Source: Shewanella morhuae (GTDB lineage: Bacteria > Pseudomonadota > Gammaproteobacteria > Enterobacterales > Shewanellaceae). Taken from it: DNA of 64,000 nucleotides. The stretch is from positions 148,347-212,346 of the forward strand of contig NZ_FTNN01000001.1 in NCBI RefSeq assembly GCF_900156405.1. Direction: 5' to 3'. How positions within the stretch are numbered: the first letter of the stretch is position 1; the number at the start of each line of letters is the position of its first letter. Position numbers and translations under genes: made by a program. The notes under the pieces are model-generated. The model ran no database searches and was not told the origin of the DNA. It worked only from the letters and a program-made list of their open reading frames with translations. Of this stretch, positions 8,769 to 17,986 are shown one piece after another.

Positions 8769-9068
8769 TTACTTTGCCTTTGGCAAAGCAACTTTCATTT
8801 CTGGTGATTGACGATAAATCACCAGAATATGACCAATAAGTTGCACTTTTGCAGATTGAGTTTCACGTACTATGGCATCAACGATGGCATTTTTTAGCTC
8901 TCTGTCAGCAGAGGCTACTTTCACTTTAATCAATTCATGATAAGCGAGTGCGCTTTCAATTTCAGCGAGTACACCTTCAGTCAATCCATTGGCACCAAGC
9001 AGCACCACTGGCTTTAGCATGTGTGCTAAGCCTTTTAAATGCTGTTTTTGTTTGGTTGTTAAGTTCAT
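8769..9068 (-). CDS. yhbY: YhbY, CRM-domain ribosome assembly RNA-binding protein
   Basis: 99 residues from the ATG at 9068, matching the E. coli start (MNL-TKQKQHLKGLAH). A TTG three codons upstream is possible but less likely. It is a single CRM (YhbY) domain with the conserved LLGANGLTEGVLAEI loop, equivalent to the GxxG-type RNA contact. YhbY associates with the 50S precursor. It is divergent from rlmE, which acts on the same subunit, as in E. coli. Confidence 0.95.
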   Translation of the reverse strand: MNLTTKQKQHLKGLAHMLKPVVLLGANGLTEGVLAEIESALAYHELIKVKVASADRELKNAIVDAIVRETQSAKVQLIGHILVIYRQSPEMKVALPKAK

Positions 9069-9093
9069 TTCTACCAACTTTTGCTGAGTTACT

Positions 9094-9122
9094 GTTGAAA
9101 AGCGGCTATTCTACCCTTATAT
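9094..9122 (+). promoter_or_regulatory. Candidate sigma32 (heat-shock) promoter for rlmE-ftsH
   Basis: GTTGAAA (9094-9100), a 13-nt spacer, then CCCTTATAT (9114-9122), close to the RpoH consensus CTTGAAA-N13-15-CCCCATnT. It lies about 37 bp before the rlmE ATG. In E. coli the rlmE-ftsH operon is a known heat-shock operon, which agrees. The match was made by eye. Confidence 0.55.
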
Positions 9123-9158
9123 AACCCTTGTGTAACTCTCAATTGTTGCGGATTTTAA

Positions 9159-9788
9159 ATGTCAGGTAAAAAACGTACGGCCAGTTCCAATCGCTGGATG
9201 CTAGAACACTTTGATGATCATTATGTTAAACTCGCACAGAAAATGGGGTTACGATCTCGCGCTGCGTTTAAGCTTGAGGAAATCCAACAAAAGGATCAAC
9301 TTATTCGTCAAGGTATGACAGTCGTTGACCTCGGGGCCGCGCCAGGAGGCTGGTCTCAGGTGGCGGTTAAGTTAGCGGGAGATAAAGGTAAGGTCATCGC
9401 CTGTGACATTTTGCCAATGGATCCCATCGTTGGGGTAGACTTTTTGCAAGGGGATTTTCGTGAAGATAAAGTCCTTCAAGCATTGCTTACCCGTGTCGGT
9501 GACGCTAAGGTTGACGTTGTGTTATCTGACATGGCGCCTAATATGAGCGGTTCAGATGGCGTCGATCAGCCGCGCGCCATGTATTTGGTGGAATTAGCGT
9601 TAGATATGTGTCATCAAGTTTTGGCACCCAACGGCTGTTTTGCGGTGAAAGTCTTTCAGGGGGAGGGCTTTGACGAATACATGAAAGCGGTAAAAGAAGC
9701 GTTTAAAGTAGTTAAAACACGTAAACCGGACTCTTCGCGGGCGCGTTCCCGTGAAGTCTATCTTGTGGCGACTGGATACAAGTTGTAG
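9159..9788 (+). CDS. rlmE: 23S rRNA 2'-O-methyltransferase RlmE (RrmJ/FtsJ)
   Basis: 209 residues, the E. coli length. It transfers a methyl group from SAM to the 2'-OH of U2552 in the 23S A-loop. The catalytic K38 sits in [10 protein letters not shown]. The SAM site [14 protein letters not shown] follows at about residue 56, then [11 protein letters not shown] with the catalytic Asp and a late [13 protein letters not shown] with the second Lys. It is preceded by a sigma32-like promoter and followed 53 bp later by ftsH. Confidence 0.97.
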   Translation: MSGKKRTASSNRWMLEHFDDHYVKLAQKMGLRSRAAFKLEEIQQKDQLIRQGMTVVDLGAAPGGWSQVAVKLAGDKGKVIACDILPMDPIVGVDFLQGDFREDKVLQALLTRVGDAKVDVVLSDMAPNMSGSDGVDQPRAMYLVELALDMCHQVLAPNGCFAVKVFQGEGFDEYMKAVKEAFKVVKTRKPDSSRARSREVYLVATGYKL

Positions 9789-9841
9789 TAATCTAGCGTT
9801 AGTAATCGCAAGACTTAATGAGGTCTAGTAATTTGAGTGAC

Positions 9842-11791
9842 ATGGCAAAAAATCTAATACTCTGGGTTGTCATCGCCGTTGTGCTGATGTCAGTGTTTCA
9901 GGGTTACTCCCCCTCTTCTTCGTCATCGCAGAAGATGGATTATTCTACCTTCTTAGATAATGTTCGTGATGGGCAGGTAGCATCGGTTGAAGTTAAAAGC
10001 GACTTACGCACTATTGAAGGTGCTAAACGTACTGGTGAAAAGTTCACTACTATCATGCCGTTATATGACCAAGATTTAATTAATGATCTTGATCGTAAGG
10101 GCATCACTATGAAGGGCCAAGAAGCCGAAGAGTCTGGGTTCCTAACTCAAATTTTTATCTCTTGGTTCCCGATGTTACTGCTTATCGGGGTATGGATTTT
10201 CTTCATGCGCCAGATGCAAGGTGGTGGCGGCAAAGGGGCTATGTCCTTTGGTAAGAGCAAAGCCAAGCTGATGAGCGAAGATCAGATTAAAACCACTTTT
10301 GCTGATGTTGCTGGTTGTGATGAAGCAAAAGAAGAAGTGAAAGAACTGGTTGATTATCTGCGTGACCCAACTAAATTTCAAAAATTGGGTGGCCGGATTC
10401 CAACGGGCGTACTGATGGTGGGACCACCAGGTACCGGTAAAACCTTACTGGCAAAAGCTATTGCGGGTGAATCTAAGGTACCTTTCTTCACTATTTCGGG
10501 TTCTGATTTCGTTGAAATGTTCGTTGGTGTTGGCGCATCTCGTGTGCGTGATATGTTCGAGCAAGCGAAAAAGTCTGCACCTTGTATTATCTTTATCGAT
10601 GAAATCGATGCGGTCGGTCGTCAACGTGGCGCTGGTTTAGGTGGTGGTCATGATGAACGTGAGCAAACACTGAACCAAATGCTGGTTGAGATGGATGGCT
10701 TCGAAGGTAATGAAGGCGTTATTGTTATTGCGGCAACTAACCGTCCAGACGTACTCGATTCTGCGTTATTGCGTCCAGGTCGTTTTGACCGCCAAGTGGT
10801 GGTTGGTTTACCTGATGTACGTGGTCGCGAGCAAATTTTGAAAGTGCATATGCGTAAAGTACCACTTTCAGACGATGTGAAGGCGAGCGTGATTGCCCGT
10901 GGTACACCCGGTTTTTCTGGTGCTGACTTAGCTAACTTAGTCAACGAAGCGGCGCTGTTTGCGGCTCGTGGCAATCGTCGAGTTGTAGGTATGGAAGAAT
11001 TTGAGCGTGCTAAAGATAAAATCATGATGGGTGCAGAGCGCCGTTCTATGGTGATGTCTGAAGCTGAAAAAGAAATGACGGCGTACCACGAAGCCGGCCA
11101 TGCAATCGTAGGATGTTTAGTACCAGAGCACGATCCTGTGCATAAGGTCACTATTATTCCTCGCGGACGTGCGCTGGGTGTGACTTTCTTTTTACCGGAA
11201 GCTGACTCAGTGAGCCAGAGCCGTCGTAAATTAGAAAGCCAAATTTCGGTCGCTTACGGCGGTCGTTTAGCGGAAGAACTGATTTACGGTAGTGATAAAG
11301 TGTCGACTGGCGCATCACAGGACATCAAATACGCGACATCAATTGCGCGTAACATGGTGACTCAGTGGGGCTTCTCGGACAAATTAGGTCCATTATTGTA
11401 TGCCGAAGAAGACGGTGAAGTCTTTTTAGGTCGCAGTATGGGTAAGGCCAAAGCCATGTCCGATGAAACTGCAACCCTAATTGATGCGGAAGTAAAAGTC
11501 TTTATCGACAAAAACTACGCAAGAGCTAGGCAGCTATTGACAGATAACATAGATATTCTGCACTCAATGAAAGAAGCTTTGATGAAGTATGAAACCATTG
11601 ATTCACTTCAAATTGACGATTTAATGAAGCGTCAAGAAGTGCGTCAACCTGCCGATTGGCAAGTCGATGACAATGGTTCTAACGATAAAGGCAGCGGCCA
11701 TGGTGAACCTACAGCGAAAGCTGAAGATAGTGTTACTGCTGCGCCCGTTGAGCCAGAACTGAAAGATGTTGATGAATCACCTGCTAAGTAA
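9842..11791 (+). CDS. ftsH: ATP-dependent zinc metalloprotease FtsH
   Basis: 649 residues from the ATG at 9842 ([10 protein letters not shown], matching E. coli). An ATG at 9818 would add eight residues. It is an inner-membrane AAA+ protease that degrades unassembled membrane proteins and regulators such as RpoH and LpxC. Two membrane segments lie at about 4-24 and 97-118, Walker A GPPGTGKT at 194-201, Walker [12 protein letters not shown], the second region of homology around ATNRPDVLD, and zinc site HEAGH at 416-420. The acidic C-terminal tail (about 600-649) is poorly conserved. It is closed by a terminator. Confidence 0.98.
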   Translation: MAKNLILWVVIAVVLMSVFQGYSPSSSSSQKMDYSTFLDNVRDGQVASVEVKSDLRTIEGAKRTGEKFTTIMPLYDQDLINDLDRKGITMKGQEAEESGFLTQIFISWFPMLLLIGVWIFFMRQMQGGGGKGAMSFGKSKAKLMSEDQIKTTFADVAGCDEAKEEVKELVDYLRDPTKFQKLGGRIPTGVLMVGPPGTGKTLLAKAIAGESKVPFFTISGSDFVEMFVGVGASRVRDMFEQAKKSAPCIIFIDEIDAVGRQRGAGLGGGHDEREQTLNQMLVEMDGFEGNEGVIVIAATNRPDVLDSALLRPGRFDRQVVVGLPDVRGREQILKVHMRKVPLSDDVKASVIARGTPGFSGADLANLVNEAALFAARGNRRVVGMEEFERAKDKIMMGAERRSMVMSEAEKEMTAYHEAGHAIVGCLVPEHDPVHKVTIIPRGRALGVTFFLPEADSVSQSRRKLESQISVAYGGRLAEELIYGSDKVSTGASQDIKYATSIARNMVTQWGFSDKLGPLLYAEEDGEVFLGRSMGKAKAMSDETATLIDAEVKVFIDKNYARARQLLTDNIDILHSMKEALMKYETIDSLQIDDLMKRQEVRQPADWQVDDNGSNDKGSGHGEPTAKAEDSVTAAPVEPELKDVDESPAK

Positions 11792-11805
11792 TCGTTAGTG
11801 ATACT

Positions 11806-11834
11806 AAAGAAAACCCCGAAAGGGGTTTTCTTGT
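11806..11834 (+). terminator. Rho-independent terminator of ftsH
   Basis: AAGAAAACCCC / GGGGTTTTCTT stem with a GAAA-type loop, followed by GTTTT, 15 bp after the ftsH stop. Confidence 0.85.
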
Positions 11835-11984
11835 TTTATCTTGCTCGGTATTTGACTACGCTGTCATTGAATGTATGCACCAATAGTGTTTAGTTTTTTG
11901 TCACTTTCATCTTGTCTTAAAATAGATGACGACAGCTCTGCCTATGGATAAAATCATCGATAGTGTTATTACTGGAGTACAAGT

Positions 11985-12818
11985 GTGTTTGAACTGATTG
12001 TTGGCACTAAACGCCTCGCGTTATCTTCGCCTATTGTGATGGGCATTCTTAATGTTACTCCCGATTCCTTTTCCGATGGAGGTCAATATTCCTCCTTTGA
12101 ACTTGCCTGCCAGCATGCCGATGACATGGTGACTCAAGGCGCGGGAATGATAGATATTGGCGGCGAATCGACTAGGCCTGGCGCCGCTGAGGTGAGTCTT
12201 ACTGAAGAACTTGCTCGGGTGATCCCATTAGTGAAATATGTGGCTACTCACCATGATGTGTGGATTTCAATCGACACCAGCAAAGCTGAGGTGATGCGTA
12301 AAGCTGTTGCTGCAGGCGCGCACCTGATTAACGATGTGCGTGCTTTGATGGAACCTGGTGCGCTCGACGCTGCCGCAGAGTTGCAAGTCCCTATTTGTTT
12401 GATGCACATGCAGGGCGAGCCCAAAAATATGCAATCTTCACCGACTTATTATGATGTAACTGAAGAGGTTTCTAATTTTTTAAGCGGGCGGATTGAGGCT
12501 TGTTTGCAAGCAGGGATCCCTCGGGAGTTAATATTACTCGATCCAGGGTTTGGCTTTGGCAAAAGCGTAAAACATAACTATGAACTACTGGCGAAGTTAG
12601 ATCGTTTTGCCAAGTTTGACTTACCCGTATTGATAGGATTATCTCGTAAGAGCATGATAGGCGACCTCTTAGCAAAACCGACCTCAGAACGTCTTGCTGG
12701 GAGTCTTGCGGGTGCGATGATTGCGGCGCAAAAGGGAGCTCATATCATTCGCGTGCATGACGTTGCTGAAACTGTGGATATGCTCAAAGTGTTACAAGCC
12801 ACACAAGTGTATTTTTAA
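11985..12818 (+). CDS. folP: Dihydropteroate synthase
   Basis: 277 residues. It joins para-aminobenzoate to 6-hydroxymethyl-dihydropterin diphosphate to make dihydropteroate in folate synthesis, and is the sulfonamide target. Signatures are MGILNVTPDSFSDGG (about 20-33), DIGGESTRPGA (about 58-68), the IDTSKAEV and LINDVRA strands, LLDPGFGFGKSVKHN, and the late VLIGLSRKS loop. The GTG start at 11985 has GGAG 7 nt upstream. It follows ftsH after a terminator and precedes glmM by 80 bp, the order seen in E. coli. Confidence 0.97.
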   Translation: MFELIVGTKRLALSSPIVMGILNVTPDSFSDGGQYSSFELACQHADDMVTQGAGMIDIGGESTRPGAAEVSLTEELARVIPLVKYVATHHDVWISIDTSKAEVMRKAVAAGAHLINDVRALMEPGALDAAAELQVPICLMHMQGEPKNMQSSPTYYDVTEEVSNFLSGRIEACLQAGIPRELILLDPGFGFGKSVKHNYELLAKLDRFAKFDLPVLIGLSRKSMIGDLLAKPTSERLAGSLAGAMIAAQKGAHIIRVHDVAETVDMLKVLQATQVYF

Positions 12819-12898
12819 GCACCGTTATGCTCTGGTTAAGCATTTAATTAATATTATGATCCCAAATAATTGGGACACATTTCAGTTTATGGGGCGAT

Positions 12899-14236
12899 AT
12901 GAAAGAACGTAAATTTTTTGGAACCGACGGTATTCGTGGCAAGGTCGGTTCAGGTCAAATGACACCCGAACTTACGCTGAAGTTAGGTTGGGCTGCGGGG
13001 CGCGTGTTATCCCGTAATGGCACTAAAAAAGTAATAATAGGTAAAGATACTCGCATCTCGGGCTATATGTTTGAATCGGCATTGGAAGCGGGTTTTTCAG
13101 CAGCAGGTCTAAATGTTTTATTAATGGGACCGATGCCAACACCAGCTGTAGCTTATTTAACACGAACCTTTCGTGCTGAAGCAGGGGTGGTGATTAGCGC
13201 ATCACATAATCCTTATTATGATAATGGTATTAAATTTTTCTCCACTGATGGTAGTAAGTTAGATGATAACTTAGAGCTAGAAATCGAAGCAGAACTTGAA
13301 AAGCCCCTCGTGTGTGTTGAGTCGCATCTATTGGGCAAGGTATCTCGTATTGAAGATGCGCGTGGCCGTTATATCGAATATTGCAAAGGCAATTTTCCTG
13401 CTGAACACACGTTAATGGGTCTGAAAATTGTGGTTGATTGTGCCCATGGTGCCACTTACCACATTGCGCCGGCAGTATTTCGTGAATTAGGTGCAGAGGT
13501 CATTGCTATTGGTGATCAACCAAACGGCATGAACATTAACGATAAAGTGGGCGCTACGTCCATGGCCAAGATTTGTGAGGCTGTTCTTTCAGAAAATGCC
13601 GATCTTGGCATCGCACTCGATGGTGATGGCGACCGCATTATGATGGTCAACAGTAAAGGCGAAGTGATCGACGGTGACCAAATTCTATATATTTTAGCCT
13701 GTGATGCTAAATTACGCGGTGTATTACGCGGAGGTGTCGTTGGCACACTCATGTCAAATCTTGGCCTCGATTTAGCCTTACAAGCACTTGATGTTCCCTT
13801 TGCACGTTCAAAAGTGGGCGATCGTTATGTAATGGAACTGCTAAAAGAACTCGACTGGCGTATCGGTGGTGAGAACTCGGGGCATATTTTAAACCTCGAT
13901 CACGGCACAACGGGTGATGGTATTGTTGCTGGGATTCTAGTATTAGCTGCTATGCGCCGACAGAATGCGACTTTAGATAAGCTTACCTCAGCGATGACAA
14001 TGTTACCGCAGGTGCTTGTTAATGTGCGCTTTGAAGGTAGCCATAATCCACTTAATTCAGATGCGGTGAAACTTGCTCAAAAGCAAGTTGAGTCACAACT
14101 GGGTGCCCGTGGTCGTGTATTATTGCGTAAGTCTGGTACAGAACCTTTGATCCGAGTCATGGTAGAAGGGGACGATCATAGTGCAGTATTAGCCCATGCC
14201 AATTTGATTGCAGATGCCGTCAGATCCGCAAGCTAG
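12899..14236 (+). CDS. glmM: Phosphoglucosamine mutase
   Basis: 445 residues, the E. coli length. It converts glucosamine-6-phosphate to glucosamine-1-phosphate for peptidoglycan and LPS precursors. The phosphoserine is S102 in [12 protein letters not shown], the metal loop is [11 protein letters not shown], the substrate loop is GGENSGH, and the C-terminal phosphate-binding loop is [15 protein letters not shown]. The start ATG has GGGG 5 nt upstream. Confidence 0.98.
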   Translation: MKERKFFGTDGIRGKVGSGQMTPELTLKLGWAAGRVLSRNGTKKVIIGKDTRISGYMFESALEAGFSAAGLNVLLMGPMPTPAVAYLTRTFRAEAGVVISASHNPYYDNGIKFFSTDGSKLDDNLELEIEAELEKPLVCVESHLLGKVSRIEDARGRYIEYCKGNFPAEHTLMGLKIVVDCAHGATYHIAPAVFRELGAEVIAIGDQPNGMNINDKVGATSMAKICEAVLSENADLGIALDGDGDRIMMVNSKGEVIDGDQILYILACDAKLRGVLRGGVVGTLMSNLGLDLALQALDVPFARSKVGDRYVMELLKELDWRIGGENSGHILNLDHGTTGDGIVAGILVLAAMRRQNATLDKLTSAMTMLPQVLVNVRFEGSHNPLNSDAVKLAQKQVESQLGARGRVLLRKSGTEPLIRVMVEGDDHSAVLAHANLIADAVRSAS

Positions 14237-14430
14237 TGCTGAAGTTTTTTGTAATGAGTGCAGTGGATACCGATTTAAAATGAAGGTGTTAGCTGCACAA
14301 ATGTACAGATATCATTTTTTGAGTGTAAAAAGTAATCACTCCAACCTGATATCTGAAAATATTCGACTTTAGCTATTGTAACTTAATAAGTGGTTCGTTA
14401 TTATTCACGCCGCTTTCAAAGGAGACAGTG

Positions 14431-15213
14431 ATGGCACTCAGACGTCCTATGGTTGCTGGCAATTGGAAAATGAACGGCAGTTCGGCACTCGCCGAAGAGT
14501 TATTCAAAAAATTTGCCTCTAAGCTCCAAAATGATTCAGCTGAAGTGGTTTTATGCCCGCCTTCTATCTATCTAGAGAGCGTTAGGCAACTGCTAGAAGC
14601 AAACAAGGAAGCGTTAGACGGTTCACTTGTTAGGATGGGCGCGCAAAATTTAAGTCAACACGACTTTGGCGCTTATACCGGAGAAGTTTCAGGTCAGATG
14701 CTAAAAGATTCAGGATGTCGATATGTGATTATCGGGCATTCAGAACGTCGCCGTATGTACGGAGAGACGAGTAATATCGTAGCGGAGAAGTTCGCCGCTG
14801 CACAAAAGCATGGCTTAACTCCGATTTTATGTGTGGGTGAATCCGGTCCAGCACGTGAAGCAAGGCGCACCTTTGAGGTGATTGCGGAAGAGTTGGATAT
14901 AGTGATCCAGAAAAATGGCACTATGGCTTTTGATAACGCTATTATCGCCTATGAGCCACTTTGGGCTGTAGGAACAGGTAAAAGTGCTACACCAGAGCAG
15001 GCACAAGAAGTACATGCGTTTATTCGCAAACGCCTCTCTGAAGTATCTCCATTTATTGGAGAAAATATCAGGATTCTCTACGGTGGTAGTGTAACACCTA
15101 GTAATGCTGCAGATTTATTTGCCCAGCCTGATGTTGATGGTGGACTGATTGGCGGTGCTAGCTTAAACTCTAGCGAGTTTTTAAGCCTATGTACCATAGC
15201 GATGAGCGCATAA
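14431..15213 (+). CDS. tpiA: Triosephosphate isomerase
   Basis: 260 residues. It interconverts dihydroxyacetone phosphate and glyceraldehyde-3-phosphate. N11 and K13 sit in VAGNWKMNG, the electrophilic His in IIGHSERR, the catalytic Glu in AYEPLWAVGTGKSAT (with the flexible loop 6), and the phosphate grip in ILYGGSV. The ATG at 14431 is 6 nt after GGAG; a GTG directly in front is in frame but less likely. In E. coli tpiA lies elsewhere; here it sits between glmM and secG, 1 bp before the secG start. It also handles the triose phosphate made by the deo pathway. Confidence 0.98.
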   Translation: MALRRPMVAGNWKMNGSSALAEELFKKFASKLQNDSAEVVLCPPSIYLESVRQLLEANKEALDGSLVRMGAQNLSQHDFGAYTGEVSGQMLKDSGCRYVIIGHSERRRMYGETSNIVAEKFAAAQKHGLTPILCVGESGPAREARRTFEVIAEELDIVIQKNGTMAFDNAIIAYEPLWAVGTGKSATPEQAQEVHAFIRKRLSEVSPFIGENIRILYGGSVTPSNAADLFAQPDVDGGLIGGASLNSSEFLSLCTIAMSA

Positions 15214-15214
15214 T

Positions 15215-15550
15215 ATGTATGAAGTTCTAGTAGTTGTATACTTGTTGGTTGCATTAGGTCTAATCGGTCTAATATTAATTCAGCAAGGTAAGGGAGCTGA
15301 TATGGGAGCCTCTTTTGGCGCCGGTGCATCAGGTACTCTGTTTGGTTCTAGCGGTTCAGGTAATTTCCTGACTCGTACTACGGCTGTTTTAGCCATTGGT
15401 TTTTTTACCTTGAGTTTGCTGATTGGCAATTTAAGTGCAAATCACACCAAAAGTGAAGATTCATGGAAAAATTTAGGTTCAGATACTGAACAGGTAACAC
15501 AACCTGTTGAGCAAGCAACCGAAAAGTCAGAAACAAAAATTCCTGACTAG
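15215..15550 (+). CDS. secG: Protein translocase subunit SecG
   Basis: 111 residues. It is the small membrane subunit of SecYEG that assists SecA cycling. Two membrane segments (about 2-21 and 54-73) flank a Gly-rich cytoplasmic loop (GKGADMGASFGAGASGTLFGSSGSGNF) typical of SecG. The C-terminal tail is acidic and variable. It starts 1 bp after the tpiA stop and probably depends on coupled translation. It is followed by tRNA-Leu(GAG), as in E. coli. Confidence 0.95.
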   Translation: MYEVLVVVYLLVALGLIGLILIQQGKGADMGASFGAGASGTLFGSSGSGNFLTRTTAVLAIGFFTLSLLIGNLSANHTKSEDSWKNLGSDTEQVTQPVEQATEKSETKIPD

Positions 15551-15561
15551 TAAAAGGTGTC

Positions 15562-15648
15562 GCCGAGGTGGCGAAATTGGTAGACGCGCAGCCTTGAGGT
15601 GGCTGTGACCTAACGGTCGTGCGGGTTCAAGTCCCGCTCTCGGCACCA
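15562..15648 (+). tRNA. tRNA-Leu (GAG)
   Basis: 87-nt class II tRNA with encoded CCA. The loop TTGAGGT between CAGCC and GGCTG gives anticodon GAG. Its position right after secG equals that of E. coli leuU. Confidence 0.96.
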
Positions 15649-15730
15649 AATATAACTAAGATAAAGTGATAAGTTTTTCTCTTAGTTATTGCAAGAAATG
15701 ACGATAGTCAATATACTTGCACATAGTTGA

Positions 15731-15807
<77 letters not shown>

Positions 15808-15865
15808 GCTCCTAGTAACGAATAGCATTTGGATTCGTTATGGTTTACAGGTTCTTGAAATTAAT

Positions 15866-15890
15866 AACCTCGTCCTCACGGGGTTTTTTG
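15866..15890 (+). terminator. Terminator-like hairpin after the initiator tRNA
   Basis: AACCTCGT / ACGGGGTT, 8 bp with one G-U pair and a CCTC loop, followed by TTTTTT. It lies about 60 bp after the tRNA and may terminate or attenuate transcription into rimP-nusA-infB. Confidence 0.7.
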
Positions 15891-15940
15891 TTATCTGGGA
15901 CTTTTAAATTTGTCGCATACTCCGTATGTGGCGTTGTACT

Positions 15941-15967
15941 AGGGCTTTTAGCCCTTTTTTGTTTTTT
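15941..15967 (+). terminator. Second terminator-like hairpin, directly before rimP
   Basis: AGGGCT / AGCCCT with a TTT loop, followed by TTTTTGTTTTTT. It ends 13 nt before the rimP start codon, so it would act as an attenuator for the operon. Confidence 0.65.
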
Positions 15968-15979
15968 CGGGGGTCAATC

Positions 15980-16435
15980 TTGGCAACATTAGAATTCAGA
16001 CTGGCAGAAATGCTCAAAGTACCTGTGGAAGCATTAGGCTTTCAGCTATGGGGCATTGAATATGTTCAAGCGGGTAAGCATTCCACACTGCGAGTGTTCA
16101 TTGATGGTGAAAATGGTATCAATATCGAAGATTGTGCCAGTGCAAGTCGCCAAGTCAGTGCTGTACTTGATGTTGAAGATCCTATTTCTACAGAATATAC
16201 CCTAGAGGTTTCTTCGCCAGGCGTTGATAGACCCTTATTTACTGCTGAGCAGTATGCGGGTTATGTAGGCGAGGATGTAAAGCTTCAATTGACTATGCCG
16301 GTTGACGGCAGTCGTAATCTAAAAGGCGCCATCACTAAGGTTGACGGGCAAATGCTGTCACTGAAAGCGAATGGTAAAGAGTTGGTTGTCGCCCTGGATA
16401 ATATCCGTAAAGGCAACTTAATCGCTAAGTTTTGA
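15980..16435 (+). CDS. rimP: Ribosome maturation factor RimP
   Basis: 151 residues from a TTG at 15980, giving [27 protein letters not shown], which aligns with the E. coli N-terminus. An upstream in-frame ATG at 15926 would read through the terminator hairpin and adds residues foreign to the family. GGGGG lies about 8 nt upstream. RimP binds 30S precursors and aids head maturation. Conserved parts are [25 protein letters not shown] and the C-terminal SH3-like domain. It heads the rimP-nusA-infB-rbfA-truB operon. Confidence 0.95.
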   Translation: MATLEFRLAEMLKVPVEALGFQLWGIEYVQAGKHSTLRVFIDGENGINIEDCASASRQVSAVLDVEDPISTEYTLEVSSPGVDRPLFTAEQYAGYVGEDVKLQLTMPVDGSRNLKGAITKVDGQMLSLKANGKELVVALDNIRKGNLIAKF

Positions 16436-16459
16436 GTTTCAAGGTGAACGAGGCAAGAG

Positions 16460-17959
16460 ATGAATAAAGAGATTCTGCTAGTCGCTGAGGCGGTTTCAAA
16501 CGAAAAGGCCGTTCCTCGCGAGAAAATTTTTGAAGCGCTAGAGACTGCTCTGGCCACAGCAACCAAAAAAAAATACGAAGGTGATATTGACGTTCGTGTT
16601 GCTATCGACCGTAAAACCGGTGGCTATGAAACCTTCCGTCGTTGGATGGTGATTGATGATCATGGTGAAGCGTTGGAAAACCCTTACCGCGAAATCACAT
16701 TAGAAGCGGCACGTTACGAAAACCCGGATATTCAGCCGGGTGAATTTATCGAAGATGATATTGAATCAGTGGTATTTGACCGTATTACTACTCAAACGGC
16801 TAAGCAAGTTATCGTACAAAAGGTACGTGAAGCTGAGCGCGCTCAGGTAGTGGAACAATTCCAAGACCAAGAAGGTGAGTTAATCACCGGTATCGTAAAA
16901 AAGGCGACACGTGAAAGCGTTGTAGTTGATTTAGGTAATAACGCTGATGGCGTATTATTCCGTGAAGATTTAATTTCGCGTGAATCTTTCCGTCCAGGCG
17001 ATCGTGTGCGGGCATTATTGTACTCAGTACGCCCAGAAGCTCGCGGCGCACAGTTATTCTTAAGCCGTACTAAGCCTGAAATGCTGATTGAGCTTTTCCG
17101 TGTAGAAGTACCTGAAATAGCTGACGAATTGATTGAGATTATGGGCGCAGCACGTGATCCAGGTGCTCGCGCTAAAATTGCCGTTAAGTCAAATGATCGC
17201 CGTATCGATCCTATCGGTGCATGTGTGGGTATGCGCGGTGCGCGTGTTCAAGCAGTATCAAATGAACTGGGTGGCGAGCGTGTTGATATCGTATTGTGGG
17301 ATGATAATCCAGCGCAATATGTCATCAATGCTATGGCGCCAGCCGATGTGGCTTCTATCATTGTCGACGAAGATAACCATTCTATGGATATCGCCGTTGA
17401 ACCAGATAGTTTGGCACAAGCCATTGGACGTAATGGCCAGAACGTACGTTTAGCGACACAACTGACAGGTTGGGTGCTGAACGTAATGACAGTGGAAGAC
17501 ATGAATAAGAAACACCAGGCAGAAAGCGCCAAGGTAGTTAATTTATTTGTTAATTCACTGGATGTCGATGAAGATTTTGCACAAGTGCTAGCAGATGAGG
17601 GCTTTACGTCGCTCGAAGAAGTTGCTTATGTACCTGTGTCTGAATTATTGGCGATTGATGGTTTTGACGAAGATCTCGTTGAAGCCTTACGTGAACGTGC
17701 AAAAGCGGCGATCTCAACCCGAGCTCTCGCTACTGAAGAAGCACTGGATGGTGTGGAGCCGAGTGCTGAGTTACTTGCACTTGAAGGTATTGATAGACAC
17801 TTAGCCTATGTTTTTGCTAGCAAAGGTATTGTGACTCTAGAAGACTTGGCTGAACAAGGCATTGATGATTTGATCGAAATTGAAGAATTGACAGAAGCAA
17901 AAGCAGGTGAGCTCATCATGGCAGCCCGCAATATCTGTTGGTTTGGCGAAGAAGCATAA
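16460..17959 (+). CDS. nusA: Transcription termination/antitermination factor NusA
   Basis: 499 residues (E. coli 495). It binds RNA polymerase and nascent RNA, and modulates pausing, termination and antitermination. Domains in order: N-terminal RNAP-binding (1-130), S1 (about 135-200, [21 protein letters not shown]), KH1 (about 230-295, [12 protein letters not shown]), KH2 (about 300-345, [11 protein letters not shown]), and two acidic repeats (about 365-425 and 435-495) as in enterobacteria. It follows rimP by 24 bp and precedes infB by 27 bp. Confidence 0.98.
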   Translation: MNKEILLVAEAVSNEKAVPREKIFEALETALATATKKKYEGDIDVRVAIDRKTGGYETFRRWMVIDDHGEALENPYREITLEAARYENPDIQPGEFIEDDIESVVFDRITTQTAKQVIVQKVREAERAQVVEQFQDQEGELITGIVKKATRESVVVDLGNNADGVLFREDLISRESFRPGDRVRALLYSVRPEARGAQLFLSRTKPEMLIELFRVEVPEIADELIEIMGAARDPGARAKIAVKSNDRRIDPIGACVGMRGARVQAVSNELGGERVDIVLWDDNPAQYVINAMAPADVASIIVDEDNHSMDIAVEPDSLAQAIGRNGQNVRLATQLTGWVLNVMTVEDMNKKHQAESAKVVNLFVNSLDVDEDFAQVLADEGFTSLEEVAYVPVSELLAIDGFDEDLVEALRERAKAAISTRALATEEALDGVEPSAELLALEGIDRHLAYVFASKGIVTLEDLAEQGIDDLIEIEELTEAKAGELIMAARNICWFGEEA

Positions 17960-17986
17960 GTCGATCAACAGAGGGGGATTTAACTG

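Noticed and set aside
10648..11151. 167-codon frame antisense to ftsH
   Set aside because: Overlaps the most conserved part of ftsH and has no support of its own.
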